A DNA stretch of 64,000 nucleotides, from assembly GCA_949130495.1 (NCBI GenBank), contig OX422223.1, forward strand, positions 75,266,751 to 75,330,750, written 5' to 3'. The notes beneath the pieces were generated by a model. That model did no database searches. It saw nothing but the letters and a program-made list of their open reading frames with translations, and was not told the DNA's origin. Source of the stretch: Sambucus nigra. Lineage: Eukaryota; Streptophyta; Magnoliopsida; Dipsacales; Adoxaceae. Below are positions 38,101 to 49,646 of the stretch, piece by piece; position 1 is the first letter of the stretch, and every line of letters starts with the position of its first letter. The translations under genes were made by a program, and so were the position numbers.

Positions 38101-38600
38101 TCTCTCGGACTTTGGTAGGACCAATTCCTGAAGGCTACCCCCGTTGTTCCCTTAACTTTGTTGGCCTAAAGGAACATGCTACTGGCTTCAATAGCCCTTA
38201 CTGAGTTCACTATCGCTTGGTAAGAATTTCAGCTATCCGAATCATTTAAATGGATCCCTTGATGGGTCTCCCCCTTGTGTTGCTTCACTACCACCATTTC
38301 ATCCGGTCTTATTCTCGACTAAATTCTTCGATTCTTTTAGCTTCCCACACAAAGAAGCATTATCATATCCATTGATAAAGTACGACATTGTCATCCTCTG
38401 AATCGGCCGTCCGACATAATTCGCTTTAAATGTTATTAATTATTCTTATGAGTCGATCTCCCACTTGAAATCCTCTCCTCCATTTGTATCTACATCCTCC
38501 GATTCAAGATTCGCTAATGCTTCTTTGGAACTTGCCTTATCGTAGGCTAGTATTACATTAGCCATTCCCTTCGTACAATCTTCCAGAGCTTATTTGAATT
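35142..38600 (-). mobile_element. Non-coding internal domain of the 15.6-kb element
   Basis: About 3.4 kb of C/T-rich plus strand (A/G-rich on the element's sense strand) shows none of the expected protease, RT, RNase H or integrase signatures in any frame I could read. The longest frames (for example 37226-37591 on the minus strand) have no recognised domain. Only the last bases, next to the PPT, look like the tail of a chromovirus polyprotein. This is the pattern of a LARD-like element, a large retrotransposon derivative that keeps LTRs and packaging sequence but borrows proteins. Confidence 0.55.
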
Positions 38601-38604
38601 CCTT

Positions 38605-40196
38605 CTACTTCGATGTTGTCTCTCTTTCTCCTCTCTTTGCTTCCTCGTCATAGGCCACCACCAAATTGGCCCCATGTGCTGGGAGTGGGTTGTTGTTAAC
38701 ATTCTGTGGAGGGATTTGCAACGTCCATGTCTTCACATACTTGTCGATGATTCTCCTCAGCGTGAAATAGATCTCTGTTGGATGCTGGATCTTTCGATGA
38801 ATCTGGCAATATTTGGGATCCGCCCTTGTCACCGTATCGGGTTCCCCCAGGGAATGCCCTTTGGTTCATAGATCATTCCTCCTTGGACGATTGCATTGTA
38901 AAAACTGACAACCTCTTCCACTATATAAGGCAATGGTGGTGGGTCCTACCTGTCTCTTCCAAACTTCCTCTTATTGTCCTTCTTCGACGCCTTTCCCCCA
39001 TCTGCTCCCTCGGTGTACCCTACCTGTGGGGGCTGAGACCTCCCCCACACAGGTTGTATCGACTGCCTGAACATCATGGGCACCACCACCGGATTTGGTT
39101 GCACCACCAAGGATATATTTCTTGCCGCTTTTAAAAATGCTGAAAAAGTCCCCTGACGCGTTTCGTTAATGAGATGACAAATGTACTCAGGAAGCAGTCC
39201 TTCCGCACAGATCTTCAATAACTTGGACTCTTTGGGATCCTCTCCCACATCGAGGGATCTTTCCCTGAAGCTTCGAACATATGCTACCACTTCTTCCCCG
39301 GGTCATTGCTTCTCCCTCCCTAGTTGGGTCAATGTAAACTCATCTTCCGTCAGAAAGAACATCTGGACGAACAAAACATACATCTCCTCCTATGTAGAAA
39401 CACTCTTGGGAGCCAAATGAGAATACCAGGTATATGCTTTATCGGTTAAGGATTTAGAAAACTCCCTCAACCTAAGCTTCTTAATATTATAATGCGCCCC
39501 CAAGTGTTCAACGAAGCGCTTAATATGCTCCTTCGGGTTTCTCCCTTTCCCTGTGTATTTTTCAAAAATAGGAGGAATATAGTCCTTTGGATAGGGATCA
39601 TCATTGTATTCTTGGGGAAAAGGTGTTCAAAAGTTATCATAGACCGAATCTACCTTGCCAGCGGATTGCGAGGAGGCCTGCATGAACTTCAGTATCTCTT
39701 TCTGCATCTCCTTCTCATTTCCTTTATGGGTGATACTACTGGGGCAACAACCAACGAGACCATGGGCTGAGTGCCCGTTGTCGCTGGAGCAATCATCATA
39801 GCTGGAGTTGTTGATACTCCCAAGGTTCCCACTGATGGATTCACAACAAAGGGTATACTTGCTGGGACTGTTCCCGTCACACCTGCACTTGGTGGGGCAG
39901 TTGGGGCTGCCCCTGGTGTCACGAAGGAGTTGGCTTCGAATCCTCCCAACACCGTCGAAGCTATCGAAGTTTGCAATAACTCGTAAAACTTATTCATGAG
40001 GAGTCCCAATTGGGCTGGTCCCAACGCAGCACTCGTGGAAGCTTGTGTCACCCCAGTACGCCGGTCATCGCCTGAACTGCAGGAACCTCTATTTGAGGGG
40101 CCCCATCCCTTAGAGCCTCTAGTTATCTCACCTCATGTTCTTCATTGTGTTGGATGTCATCAAATTTGAGCCTTCGATTAACATTATCTTGTGCCA
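38605..40196 (-). pseudogene. Tat-type Ty3 gag remnant
   Basis: Minus-strand fragments fit a plant Ty3 gag. A start at 40196 (MAQDNVNRRLKFDD) is 24 bp after a PBS but hits a stop soon after. 40051-39689 is Ala/Pro/Val-rich. 39290-38946 encodes the capsid-like segment with VRSFRERSLDV ... LLKICAEGLLPEYICHL ... FSAFLKAARNIS, close to the 'F...R..D......L..ICV.G..P.Y...L' pattern of Tat/Ogre-like gag. Further shifted frames run to 38605. Stops and frameshifts make it non-functional. Confidence 0.7.
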
Positions 40197-40219
40197 TACT
40201 CCTTGCTTAGAAGAATGCC

Positions 40220-40237
40220 TCCCCAGTAGAGTCGCCA
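40220..40237 (-). other. Primer binding site of the Tat-type fragment
   Basis: The minus strand reads TGGCGACTCTACTGGGGA, two bases inside the LTR end at 40240. The TGGCGACTC...GGGGA form is typical of Tat/Ogre-type elements. The exact tRNA was not verified. Confidence 0.65.
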
Positions 40238-40239
40238 AA

Positions 40240-40862
40240 TGTAAGAGGGTAGTTTAGATAAGATGGAGGCGTAACCCCTTTTTGAGTATAATAATGATAA
40301 GTTAAATAAAAACACTATTGATTAACCGTAGGACATTCAAACATTACTCAATTAAGATAGACTCAGTTTGAACTCACAAATCTTTCGTGTATAACTCAGA
40401 AGGTAGTAATGAACTTAGAAGTAACTTAGCTAGAGGGAGAGAGAAGTAAGCACCCTAGATACACCTTGACAGGCAACCAAACACACCAACCACCCTCAAG
40501 AATCTCTGTCAAGTATTAAAAGATTCGTAATAAATGACAATGGTGAGTGAGTAAAACTATCTGGTTTGTAATGACTCTCTGTGATGTATATTATCTATAG
40601 TAATAACTTCTGAGCTCTCAAAAGATCATCATCTCCTCAGAGGTGGTTGGGGTCCTTAAATAGCCTCCCACACCACCCCCGAGGCAACTCTGCTATTAAT
40701 GCCTGTGAAAGATATCCCTCATACTTTATGTCACAAACATTAAATACCTGATGCACTAGTTGTCTCCACGTCATAAACATTAAATGCCAAGACATGCCTT
40801 TTGCCTAACCACTGTGTGTCAGGGGGATGTTGTCACAGAGGTGGCTCACCAACTGTCTGACA
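40240..40862 (-). mobile_element. LTR of the Tat-type fragment (about 620 bp)
   Basis: On the minus strand it runs TGTCAGACAGTTGG...CCCTCTTACA and is followed at once by a PBS and a gag start. It lies directly after a protease remnant in the same orientation, so it may be a 3' LTR of one copy fused to the 5' region of another, or the trace of a deletion. The start at 40862 is inferred from TG...CA ends and the loss of protease similarity. Confidence 0.6.
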
Positions 40863-41215
40863 ACCCCAAATACCACGGTGGTTTACTCAAGTGTATGTCT
40901 GCTTCTGGAATATTGGTTGAATGGAAGGATTTGATTGACATAATATTAATGGAATCTCCCCCATCTATAAGAGTCCTTGCGAAACTAATTCCGTTGACGC
41001 TGGCGGTCACATACAATGGCCTGTTATGAGGGAATCTTACAGCCCTATCTGCATCGCTGAAGGTTACTTCTGATAGAAACCTCCTCACCAACCTGGCCAT
41101 GGGTCCCTTCCATCTCAGCGAAGGGACTGCATTCTTCCTCACAATGTCAAGTATTGCCTGGGTTATTTTCAACCTACTCTCTTTCGGTATCCCCACCTGG
41201 TCGAAGAACCACGTG
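40863..41215 (-). pseudogene. Tat-type Ty3 aspartic protease fragment
   Basis: Within the minus frame 41196-40846 the residues VTFSDADRAVRFPHNRPLYV, followed by a hydrophobic stretch and LIDGGDSINIMS, match the plant Tat/Ogre protease pattern. The active-site Asp lies in 'LIDGG' where D-T/S-G is expected, so Gly replaces Thr/Ser. No RT follows. The similarity stops at the LTR at 40862. Confidence 0.7.
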
Positions 41216-41219
41216 AATT

Positions 41220-43920
41220 TTGGGGATTTTGAAACTGAACATCTTTTGGGGTTTTCACTATAAGTGTAAATACACCACGTTTATTTAGAGACTCAAGTTT
41301 TGCCTTGATGGCAATTTCCCATTTTGGCTAATCTTCTCTTTGTCAAGATTCATTTTTAGTGCGTGGTTCATTATTATCATCAACGCCCTTTGATATTTGT
41401 GTAGCTACTGTATATGAAAATATGTCATCAATGACTGTATCATTGCAATCCCACATTTTTCTTGAATATGTATAAACTATAGAGATATCATTATTATTCT
41501 TAGGTACCTTTGCCTCTTCGGGGGCTATTATAGTCACTTCAGGAACTTGTGCCTTCGCAGGGACACTAATTTCTTCAATAGTTTTAGAGAAAGTGGATAT
41601 TTTACTCATAACCTCTTCAGGAGCGTTATGAGGGAAAGATTTTTCATTTGATCTCCACTTCCGGGGAGTTGAATCATTTTAACCTATAGATCTGCCACGC
41701 TTCTGGCGTGCAATAGATTCATTTGCTACTAAAATCAAATTTTGTCCCATTGGAACATCAATTCTAACTGGTTCATTAGCCAGGGGTACATGAGATTTGG
41801 TCATTTTTGTAGCATCATTGAATGCATCGGGTAATTGATTTGTAATTCCTTGAAGATGTATTATCCTTCGCACTTCATGCTCACATTATGAGGTACGGGG
41901 GTCCAGATGATACAAGGTGGAAGTATTCCACGTTAATTCTCGTCGTTCTTCTAGAACATATCACACTTCAGGTATGTTCTTCCTTCCCCCTAACAGCGAA
42001 AAGATGGTCTCATCAAAATGACAATCCACAAATCTAGCGGTAAATATATAACCTATCAATGGTTCAATATAATGAATTTTGGATGGTGAATTATAACCCA
42101 CATATATGGTCAAACGACGGTGGGGACCCATTTTAGTACGTTTTGGCGATGAGATAGGCATGTACACAACATAACCAAATTTACACAAGTGGGATATGTT
42201 TAGCTGACATCCAATCACGAGTTGTGAAGGGGAAAAATGGTAAGCAGTTGGTCAAAGTTAAATTAACTTGGTTGCATATAGGATGGAATGACCCCAAACT
42301 GAGACTGGCAATTTGGATTGCATAAGCAAAAGTATGGCTATCAGTTGTAAACGTTTAATTAATGACTTAGCTAAACCATTTTGGGTATGAACATGGGTAA
42401 CTGGGTGCTCAACATCAATGCCTATGGATAAACAATAATAATCAAACATGGTAGCGTGAGTTGTTGATTTGCTAAAAATATCCATTCGACTTATCGATGA
42501 TCTTTCGAAATATGGTGGAGCCAGGGTGAACCAAAGACCATGCCATAATATCAATTTATTAGGATCATTAATATTTCGACCCATAACAGAGTGTGATTCT
42601 ACAACACTAAGTATCGTGTGGTATAAACCCATGGATAATGCAGGGAGGTTTTCTAGTGTGAGCTTCTGGCTTCCAACACTATAAGTAATGTAAATGAATT
42701 CTTTGTTATTTGATGTCTTGTTTCCATATGATACCCATTCATTCTGATGTGTTTAAAACTCAACAAATTTCTTCTAGAAGTGATTGAGTATACGTAGGAC
42801 CACGTGGGCTCTTTCAGATCCATCAATAATTTTAGCAAGTCCGGATATTATGGAAAAATTTACTGTATCATACACCAAGTGGGAGAAAAAATTTTGATTT
42901 TTCAAAATAGTATGAGTTGTTCCACTGTCAACTAGACAAGTGTTATTGCTTGCTTGAAATTTTGGATCTATACTTTTTATATGAGTAACACAATTAAAGG
43001 TTACAAACTATATAAGCATTAAAAAAAATATAAAACCAAGCAATTTATTACAATATGCATTTAAAGGAGAATAAAACATAAGGTGCCAATCATAGCATCA
43101 AATGTTTCATTAGCATTGGGATTTTCATTTTCATCTTCAAAAAAATCATCAACATTGAGTTGGGTATTATCAATTTGTCAGCGGTCTTCAGGACCTTCCA
43201 TCATCCAAGGGTATTCTGGACCTTCCATCACATTTGTCTCCACTCCCTTTTTCGAAGCCTGATATCTTTCCACAAATTTCTTAGAGGAACGACAATTACG
43301 GGTCCAATGACCACTGCCACCACATCTATAACAAGTGTCTCACGATTGTGGCATGTTTGAATTTTGAGTTGTCTTTTTATTTAGGCCATTCCACTTCTAG
43401 TGGTTATTGAAATTTATAATTTTTCTAGGCCCTTGGTTATGGTAGACACCTCTTCTGGGGTTGCCATGGCGTTGCCGTATATTTCCTCGGCCTCTTTCAA
43501 AATTCTGAGCTGAATTAGCATTCACTTCAGGGAATGCTATAGATTCAGTGGGTCTTGATGAATGATTCTTTGCTAGCAAATTATTATTTTGTTAAGCTAC
43601 TAGGAGACATGAGATCAAATCTGAATATCTTTTAAAACACCGCTCTCGATATTGCTATTACAGGAGCATATTCAAGGCATGAAAAGTGGAAAAAGTTTTC
43701 CCTAGCATATCAACATAATCTATCTTTTTTTCTTAAATTTTGAGTTGCGAAGTGATTTTAAAATGGCAGAATTGTACTCTGAAACTGTCTTAAAATCCTG
43801 AAATCTAAAATTGAGCCATTTGTGGCGTCCCCATGGAAGTATGACTGATTTTTTATGGTCATATATCTCCTTGAGGGAGTTACATAGTTCTAACAGATCT
43901 TTCATAATTTGTTATTCACT
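41220..43920 (-). pseudogene. Degenerate copia remnant: gag to integrase and RT start
   Basis: Successive minus-strand fragments follow copia order. 43905-43720 is a UBN2-like gag (LKEIYDHKKSVILPWGR...WLNFRFQDFKTVSEYN). 43579-43397 is the basic region before the zinc knuckle. 42838-42653 lies in the pre-integrase/integrase region. 42632-42258 is the integrase core end (GIDVEHPVTHVHTQNGLAKS...LPVSVWGH). 42218-41961 is the post-integrase segment (YVGYNSPSKIHYIEPLIG...FVDCHFDE). 41873-41343 is the linker before RT (HLQGITNQLPDAFNDATK). RT breaks off near 41225 where Tat-type sequence begins. Many stops and shifts; no own LTRs seen. Confidence 0.78.
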
Positions 43921-44614
43921 TTTCAAATCACTATAAATGTGATGCCTAAGAAATATGAAAGAACCTGTGGTCAAACTGTACCTAAGATCCTTCTATATAC
44001 ATAGCATTCCACTTTTGAAAGTGGTGGCTAACTCCCACTATTATAACTTCGTTCCGACGAGCCAAGAAAATTTTTTACCCCAACTTTTCACTTTCAGTTA
44101 GCCACACTCCGTCTTATGTCCAAGACTTTGGATATTTTACCTCTTTTGGCTAACACACACAATCCCCGCGTTTCTAGAATTTCCACCGACGGTTCTCCTA
44201 CAAGCTTCGTTCGACTCTTTCCCAGTCATACCATGTTGGGTGAGTCTACATTTGCATCACTTTCGACCATAGTAGTACTTGTAAATCATAGGCTACGCCC
44301 TAGCCATGTTTAGAGTCCTGGCTTCTCGTGCCATAATAGGGGTGACCTTAACTACAGTCATCATCCTCGAATATACTCCACAACCTCAACTAAGCCATGC
44401 TTCATGCTGTTCGCCCAACGACCTTTGCCTGCCATACTTTATTGCTCGAACACGCCCGAACGTAAATAAGATTCACTTGATATACATACGTTATAGCAGG
44501 AGAATGGAATCTCATCATAAAAGTCAAGAATCCTAACCATAGGGCTCTATATAAAACAAAGCAACGCTGGAAGCATAATAAGCCGCACAGATCCTAAGGA
44601 CACTGGAACCTGAT
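43921..44614 (-). mobile_element. Leader region of the 15.6-kb element
   Basis: Between the PBS and the copia remnant are about 0.7 kb with C/T-rich plus strand like the LTRs and no recognised protein. Plus-strand frames at 44116-44536 are antisense to the element and have no domain. Confidence 0.5.
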
Positions 44615-44626
44615 GCTCTGATACCA
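44615..44626 (-). other. tRNA-iMet primer binding site of the 15.6-kb element
   Basis: The minus strand reads TGGTATCAGAGC, two bases inside the right LTR, a perfect match to the usual plant initiator-Met PBS. Confidence 0.92.
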
Positions 44627-44628
44627 CC

Positions 44629-45170
44629 TGTAACACCCCGCCTAATTAAATATCGGGTGATCAATCCTTTATTAAATTAAATCAAAGTGTCCGGTTGGTT
44701 CATTTTTAGCATAATTATCGAAAAATAATTTTCATTATTAATCACCTAATAAATAATTAAGCTAAGTGTCAAAACATTTAATCTTTTAAATTAAGTCCGA
44801 TTATTATCATAAGCTATGAAACCATTTTTACGAATACAAATGATTGTATTAAAACCAAACCATCCAACGAAAGAACATGCTAGATAAATGAATCCAAATA
44901 AAATGTCCCAAATCATAGGATAATGTAATAATCACAAGAAAACCCAACTACAATAGAATACTGAAATAAATCCAAAGTACAAATATCTCTGAACTAGAAT
45001 AAATTGAAAATGGGAGACACATGCCCTATCTAGGGAGAACTAAATGAAAGACTAAGAAGACAAAGATGAAGTCGTCTACTGCAAAGACCTGCAATTCCCA
45101 AACTAACCGCAACACATCAACAGTCTAAAGACCCAAGCCTGACTCCCCTGTGGCTGGGCACCTTTAATAC

Positions 45171-45203
<33 letters not shown>

Positions 45204-47652
45204 CACACAAGAGAGAGAATAGATGACAGGAAAAGGGTCAGAGCCCGAGTGCAAAACAATTTTAAAAATAGTTTTGCAAGTATTTAAAATGCTTACCAGT
45301 TGATATTATATACATGTTAGTACTCGACACTCTCTTGAGGATTTTCACCTCTCATCTAGTGTGCACTCCTATCGTACTACTATAATGACTCATAAGTCTA
45401 ACCCAGTTCTCCTCCCATAAATTCTGATTCACGAGACCGTATGTCTATGATTCATTTAAAGAAAATGTCATTTCATTAAGGATTATTTAAGTCAATTATG
45501 TATATCTCAATACTGCTATGAAATCTCAAATATTTACTATGTTTAGGAGCGTTTATTCAATATGTATCTACTTACACATACAGTAGAAGAATTACCGGTA
45601 TATGCATATATATATATATATATATATATTAATCACTCATACAATATATATATACTAATCGGCACCCCACATAAAATCTATGGTGCTGGCATACTCTGCT
45701 ATTTAGTCTCTGTACCTCTCGTACAAATGAGGGAAATACTAGTTTGAATTCACTCCCGAACGGTATTAACACAAAATACACATATTGGAGGCGAAGCATA
45801 GTTCCAAGTCACTAAGAGGTCAGCACATACCCTCACGTCTATTAGGACAGTCTGACTATCATTCTCAGATAGCCTGTACCAAGGATCCTATGTTCTAGGG
45901 TATGAGTCGATATCTCCCATAAAGTTCACATCAGAATAAGACTGTCCCGATGCGAAAACCTCCGTGATAGCAAGTAGTGCGGGTATGATTAAACACATAT
46001 ATTCAAATTATATATACATGCACTCTTATATATATATATATATATATTTATTTACATTAATCAACTAGGTAATCCCACGACCTATAACATTTCCTAGCCA
46101 TGCATAACATATAACGCTTGCGTTCTACGTATAAGTAAATCACTCTTTTTATTCTCTCAATTATTCCAAGTCCTTAAGTACTTTTCGACTCTCAAAGTGT
46201 ATCCTCTTGATAAACATAAAATCAGCAGGTGCACCCTCAGTACTCTACTACTCTACTAGTCTAAGTCTTATTTAATTCTCACAAGACCTAATTTATCATA
46301 CACACGATCTTATCCCATTTTATACCCTTGTGACCCCCACGGTTACATCTCGTATATAAAAAATATCACGTCACCCAAACCTTTCCCACAATCCTACTGG
46401 TTCTTCGTAAGTCCCATTATGGTATTTAAGTTATGCCCAAAGGTTCTCATAGATTAGGGTTGGATTAATCTATAGGAGGAACAAAAGTAAAAAATCCAGG
46501 AGGAGTCGATCGATTGACAAAAAGGATTGATCGATCGATCGAGCAGTTATTTGCCCAGAAAATCTGCATCTCAAACCTACGGGTTTCTTCCATTTTAATT
46601 ATCAAAACCTCCATTAAAGTATTCCAAACTCCCAACCAAATATAATAAACGTTATAGAAGTAGGTATGAACAGTTTCTAACGTAAAATCTAGGGAAATTC
46701 ATTAAGGAATCATCATTAAATGGGTGGCTACATGAATTTGTCTCAAACCCTATTTATCCATATTCTTTCAAGAACTATATAATATTTCCAGATTTCTTCC
46801 TCTAATCCTCATTAAAATTCGTGATAAATGTTCTACATGTGATGAGGGCATCAGTCTAGCATGATTCTATTCCATTGTTTGAGTTCTAGTATTCCAATAC
46901 ACAATTTATTTCCATAAAACTTATAGTTTAATTTCCTATTCTAACATGGATGGAATTTCAACTTCAAGAACAACAAGATAAATACTTGCCTGGGAATATG
47001 ATTCTGAATTTATGAGATTTGATGATGTGGTTGTGTTCTCCTTCCTCCGATCTACACTCCGACGGTATTTGTGGTGAAAATGGTGCAACTATGGTGGCTC
47101 TAGCCTTGGGAAGTTCCTCACCTTCCTCCTCTAATGTCCTCTGTGAAATAATCAGGTTCTAACCCTAGAAGACAACTTCTAACACCTGATATACTTCTCT
47201 AATTTTCGTAGGTAATTAAATTCTAAAAATAGAAATTACCAAAATGCCCTTCCGATTTACCGGTTAGGCCTAAAAATCTCTTGAGACCCAAACAAACTCC
47301 CCGAGTACACTTTTCTGACTATCTCGACCCTTCCGGATACATTGGCGCACTCGAAATGACCATATGAGCGACTTATAATTTATTCACTTTTTATAATAAT
47401 AATTTAGTCCCGACGCGACACTGGCGCCTCCCGACTTAATTTCCATAATTGTCATATTATTCACTCTTGACAATTTCTCATATATTACTATACTCATCTA
47501 ATAATATTCAAAATTATTCTTACCAATAATTACTAACTCTCAACACGCTAGTAAATATTTATTTTCAAATACGAATTAATATTAAATTAATTTATCACAA
47601 TTTAATTTAATTAATCCCATAATTAAATGTCATAAAAATACAGGGTATTACA
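44629..47652 (-). repeat. 5' LTR of the 15.6-kb element (3024 bp)
   Basis: Full-length partner of 32020-35127. Its microsatellites are much shorter (ACAT/TA at 45168-45208, TA at 45606-45630). A GATCGATC cluster lies at 46505-46542 with two substitutions relative to the other LTR. Confidence 0.92.
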
Positions 47653-47657
47653 GTTAC

Positions 47658-47994
47658 AATAATCAAAATAAATAAATAGAGAATTATGGTAAAGGTCATG
47701 TTCCTTCCTATATTTGGATTTTGGGATAGCGTTTTTCAAGTTTATAAATCTAGTCCGTATGGTACAATAACATTTATTTGTTTGGTCCCTTTAGAGTTAG
47801 GAGTTCATTTTTTTGGTCCGCGCCAGCGACACTATTTTTCATGGTATTTTTAGTACAGGGACCAAATTTATAAAATTATTTGGTGTCCTATTTTTATACA
47901 CTTGAAGAATTATGAGGACCTTTCCCCAAAACCCCCATAAATAAATTATTCTGTGTGTTGTCACTTCACTACTCACATCCTTTAATTAAATTTA
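47658..47994. other. Spacer, possibly a decayed DNA element
   Basis: The words tttggtccctttagagtt (47790-47807) and cagggaccaaattta (47855-47869) form an inverted pair. gtgtgttgtcacttcactac at 47952-47971 matches 31916-31935. No coding sequence. Confidence 0.4.
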
Positions 47995-48047
47995 TGATTA
48001 ACATTTTTTAGTATTCCAAAATAAAACAGATACAGTTACGGTGTGTG

Positions 48048-48096
<49 letters not shown>

Positions 48097-48270
48097 ATAC
48101 ATACTAATATGTATTTTATACACTAACAAGTGTATATATTAGTGAATAGAACATATACAGTTACATAGATTAATTTACATCCAGCTACACAAATATATAT
48201 GTATTTGTAAGTGATTTTATATATGTGTATTTGTTTAAGTTGATGTATTGGTTTATTTTACAAATACAAT

Positions 48271-48321
<51 letters not shown>

Positions 48322-49646
48322 TATTTGTGTAGTTTGTTAATGTACATGTACAATTTTTAATTTAGGTAAAGTTACAATAAAGCTTTTATTTATTCATTCA
48401 CTCCTATAAATGATCTATATCAATATTTGTAATGTAGATATTGTATATAAAGTTAGACTAAGTATCAATTAGTAATATAGATATAGTTACACTTATAATT
48501 AGATATATAGGTACACTAATTACTGTAGTTCCCCTTGTGAAAGAGTTACCAGTGTATAAAAAATATTTTATCTAACACTTTGTAATATAATTCAGTTACA
48601 ACTATTTAATAAAATATATTAGTATTGAGTTTCTACATAAATAATTTTAGATGACAATTTAGTTACACATTTGTAAAATTTATACCATTGTGTAAAATAT
48701 AATTTAGTTACATTTGTGCAAATAAACCAGTTACAATTGTGTGTGGGCATTTAAATTTCTCAAAGAAAAAAAATATTATTTTATACAAAAGGATATAGTT
48801 ACACTTGTAATTAAATATACGGTTAAATTAATTAATTCAGTTACAGTCGTGATACAATTGAATTATAATTCTGTAAAAAAATTATTTACCAATGTGTAAA
48901 AATTATGTCATTTAGTATTTATGAAAAAAATCGATTATAATTCTTCAAATAAAACAAGATATAGTTGAGTTTGTATATAAACAATTTTAAAAACAAATTT
49001 AGTTATACTTTTGTAAAATTGAGTTACCATTGTGTAAAAATTAATTCGGTTACATTTCTGTAAATAAATCAGTTAGAATTGTTTGTCTACATAAAAAATA
49101 TAAAAAGAAATAATTCACTTTAGTCAAATGAATATAGCTGCAATTGTAATTACATATACAGTTACATTTATTAATTCATTTACACATACGAGAAAATTCA
49201 ATTATAATTGTGTAACACTCAGTTACCATTGTCTACAAAATTAATCTGTTACTCGTTGTGTAAAAAGCCAGTTACAATTATATAAGTAAAATAAGATACA
49301 ATTGAATTTATACATAAATAAATTTAAAAAAGAATTCAATTACACTTTTATAAAATCCAGCTACCATTGTGTAAAACATAATTCAGTTACACTTTCGTAA
49401 TTAAAGCAGTTACATTTATGTGTCTACATAGAATTTTGTAAAAGAAAAAAAATTCAATTTGTATGAAATATTATAGCAACAAATATCGATTTATGTTGTT
49501 TAATACTATTTAAAAAATAATAATTTATAATTTTGAAAAAGCTGTTACAATTGTTCAAAATCCAGTTACACTTGTGTAATAAATATTTCATGTACAATTG
49601 TGTAAAAATTCACTTACACTTATTTACTAAAAAAAGCAATTGTAAT

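Larger units (their letters stand above)
32020..47652 (-). mobile_element. 15.6-kb chimeric LTR retrotransposon with 3-kb LTRs (chromovirus-type ends)
   Basis: Two long direct repeats (32020-35127 and 44629-47652) both begin TGTRACACC and end GGTATTACA on the plus strand. The flanking 5 bp are GTTAA (32015-32019) and GTTAC (47653-47657). A tRNA-iMet PBS adjoins the right LTR and a purine-rich tract adjoins the left one, so transcription runs on the minus strand. The minus strand next to the PPT reads TTTCGGGACGAAATTCC...AGGGGG, the usual 3' end of Tekay/Del chromovirus polyproteins. The interior lacks a matching gag-pol. Instead it carries, in the same orientation, copia gag-integrase remnants (41220-43920), a Tat-type protease, LTR, PBS and gag (38605-41215), and about 3.4 kb without coding. 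It is non-autonomous. Confidence 0.88.

Noticed and set aside
35351..38204. Plus-strand frames of 65-128 codons within the 15.6-kb element (for example 35351-35614 and 37818-38204)
   Set aside because: They are antisense to the element, lack recognisable domains, and lie in C/T-rich DNA that is poor in stop codons on that strand. An antisense ORF cannot be excluded but is not supported.
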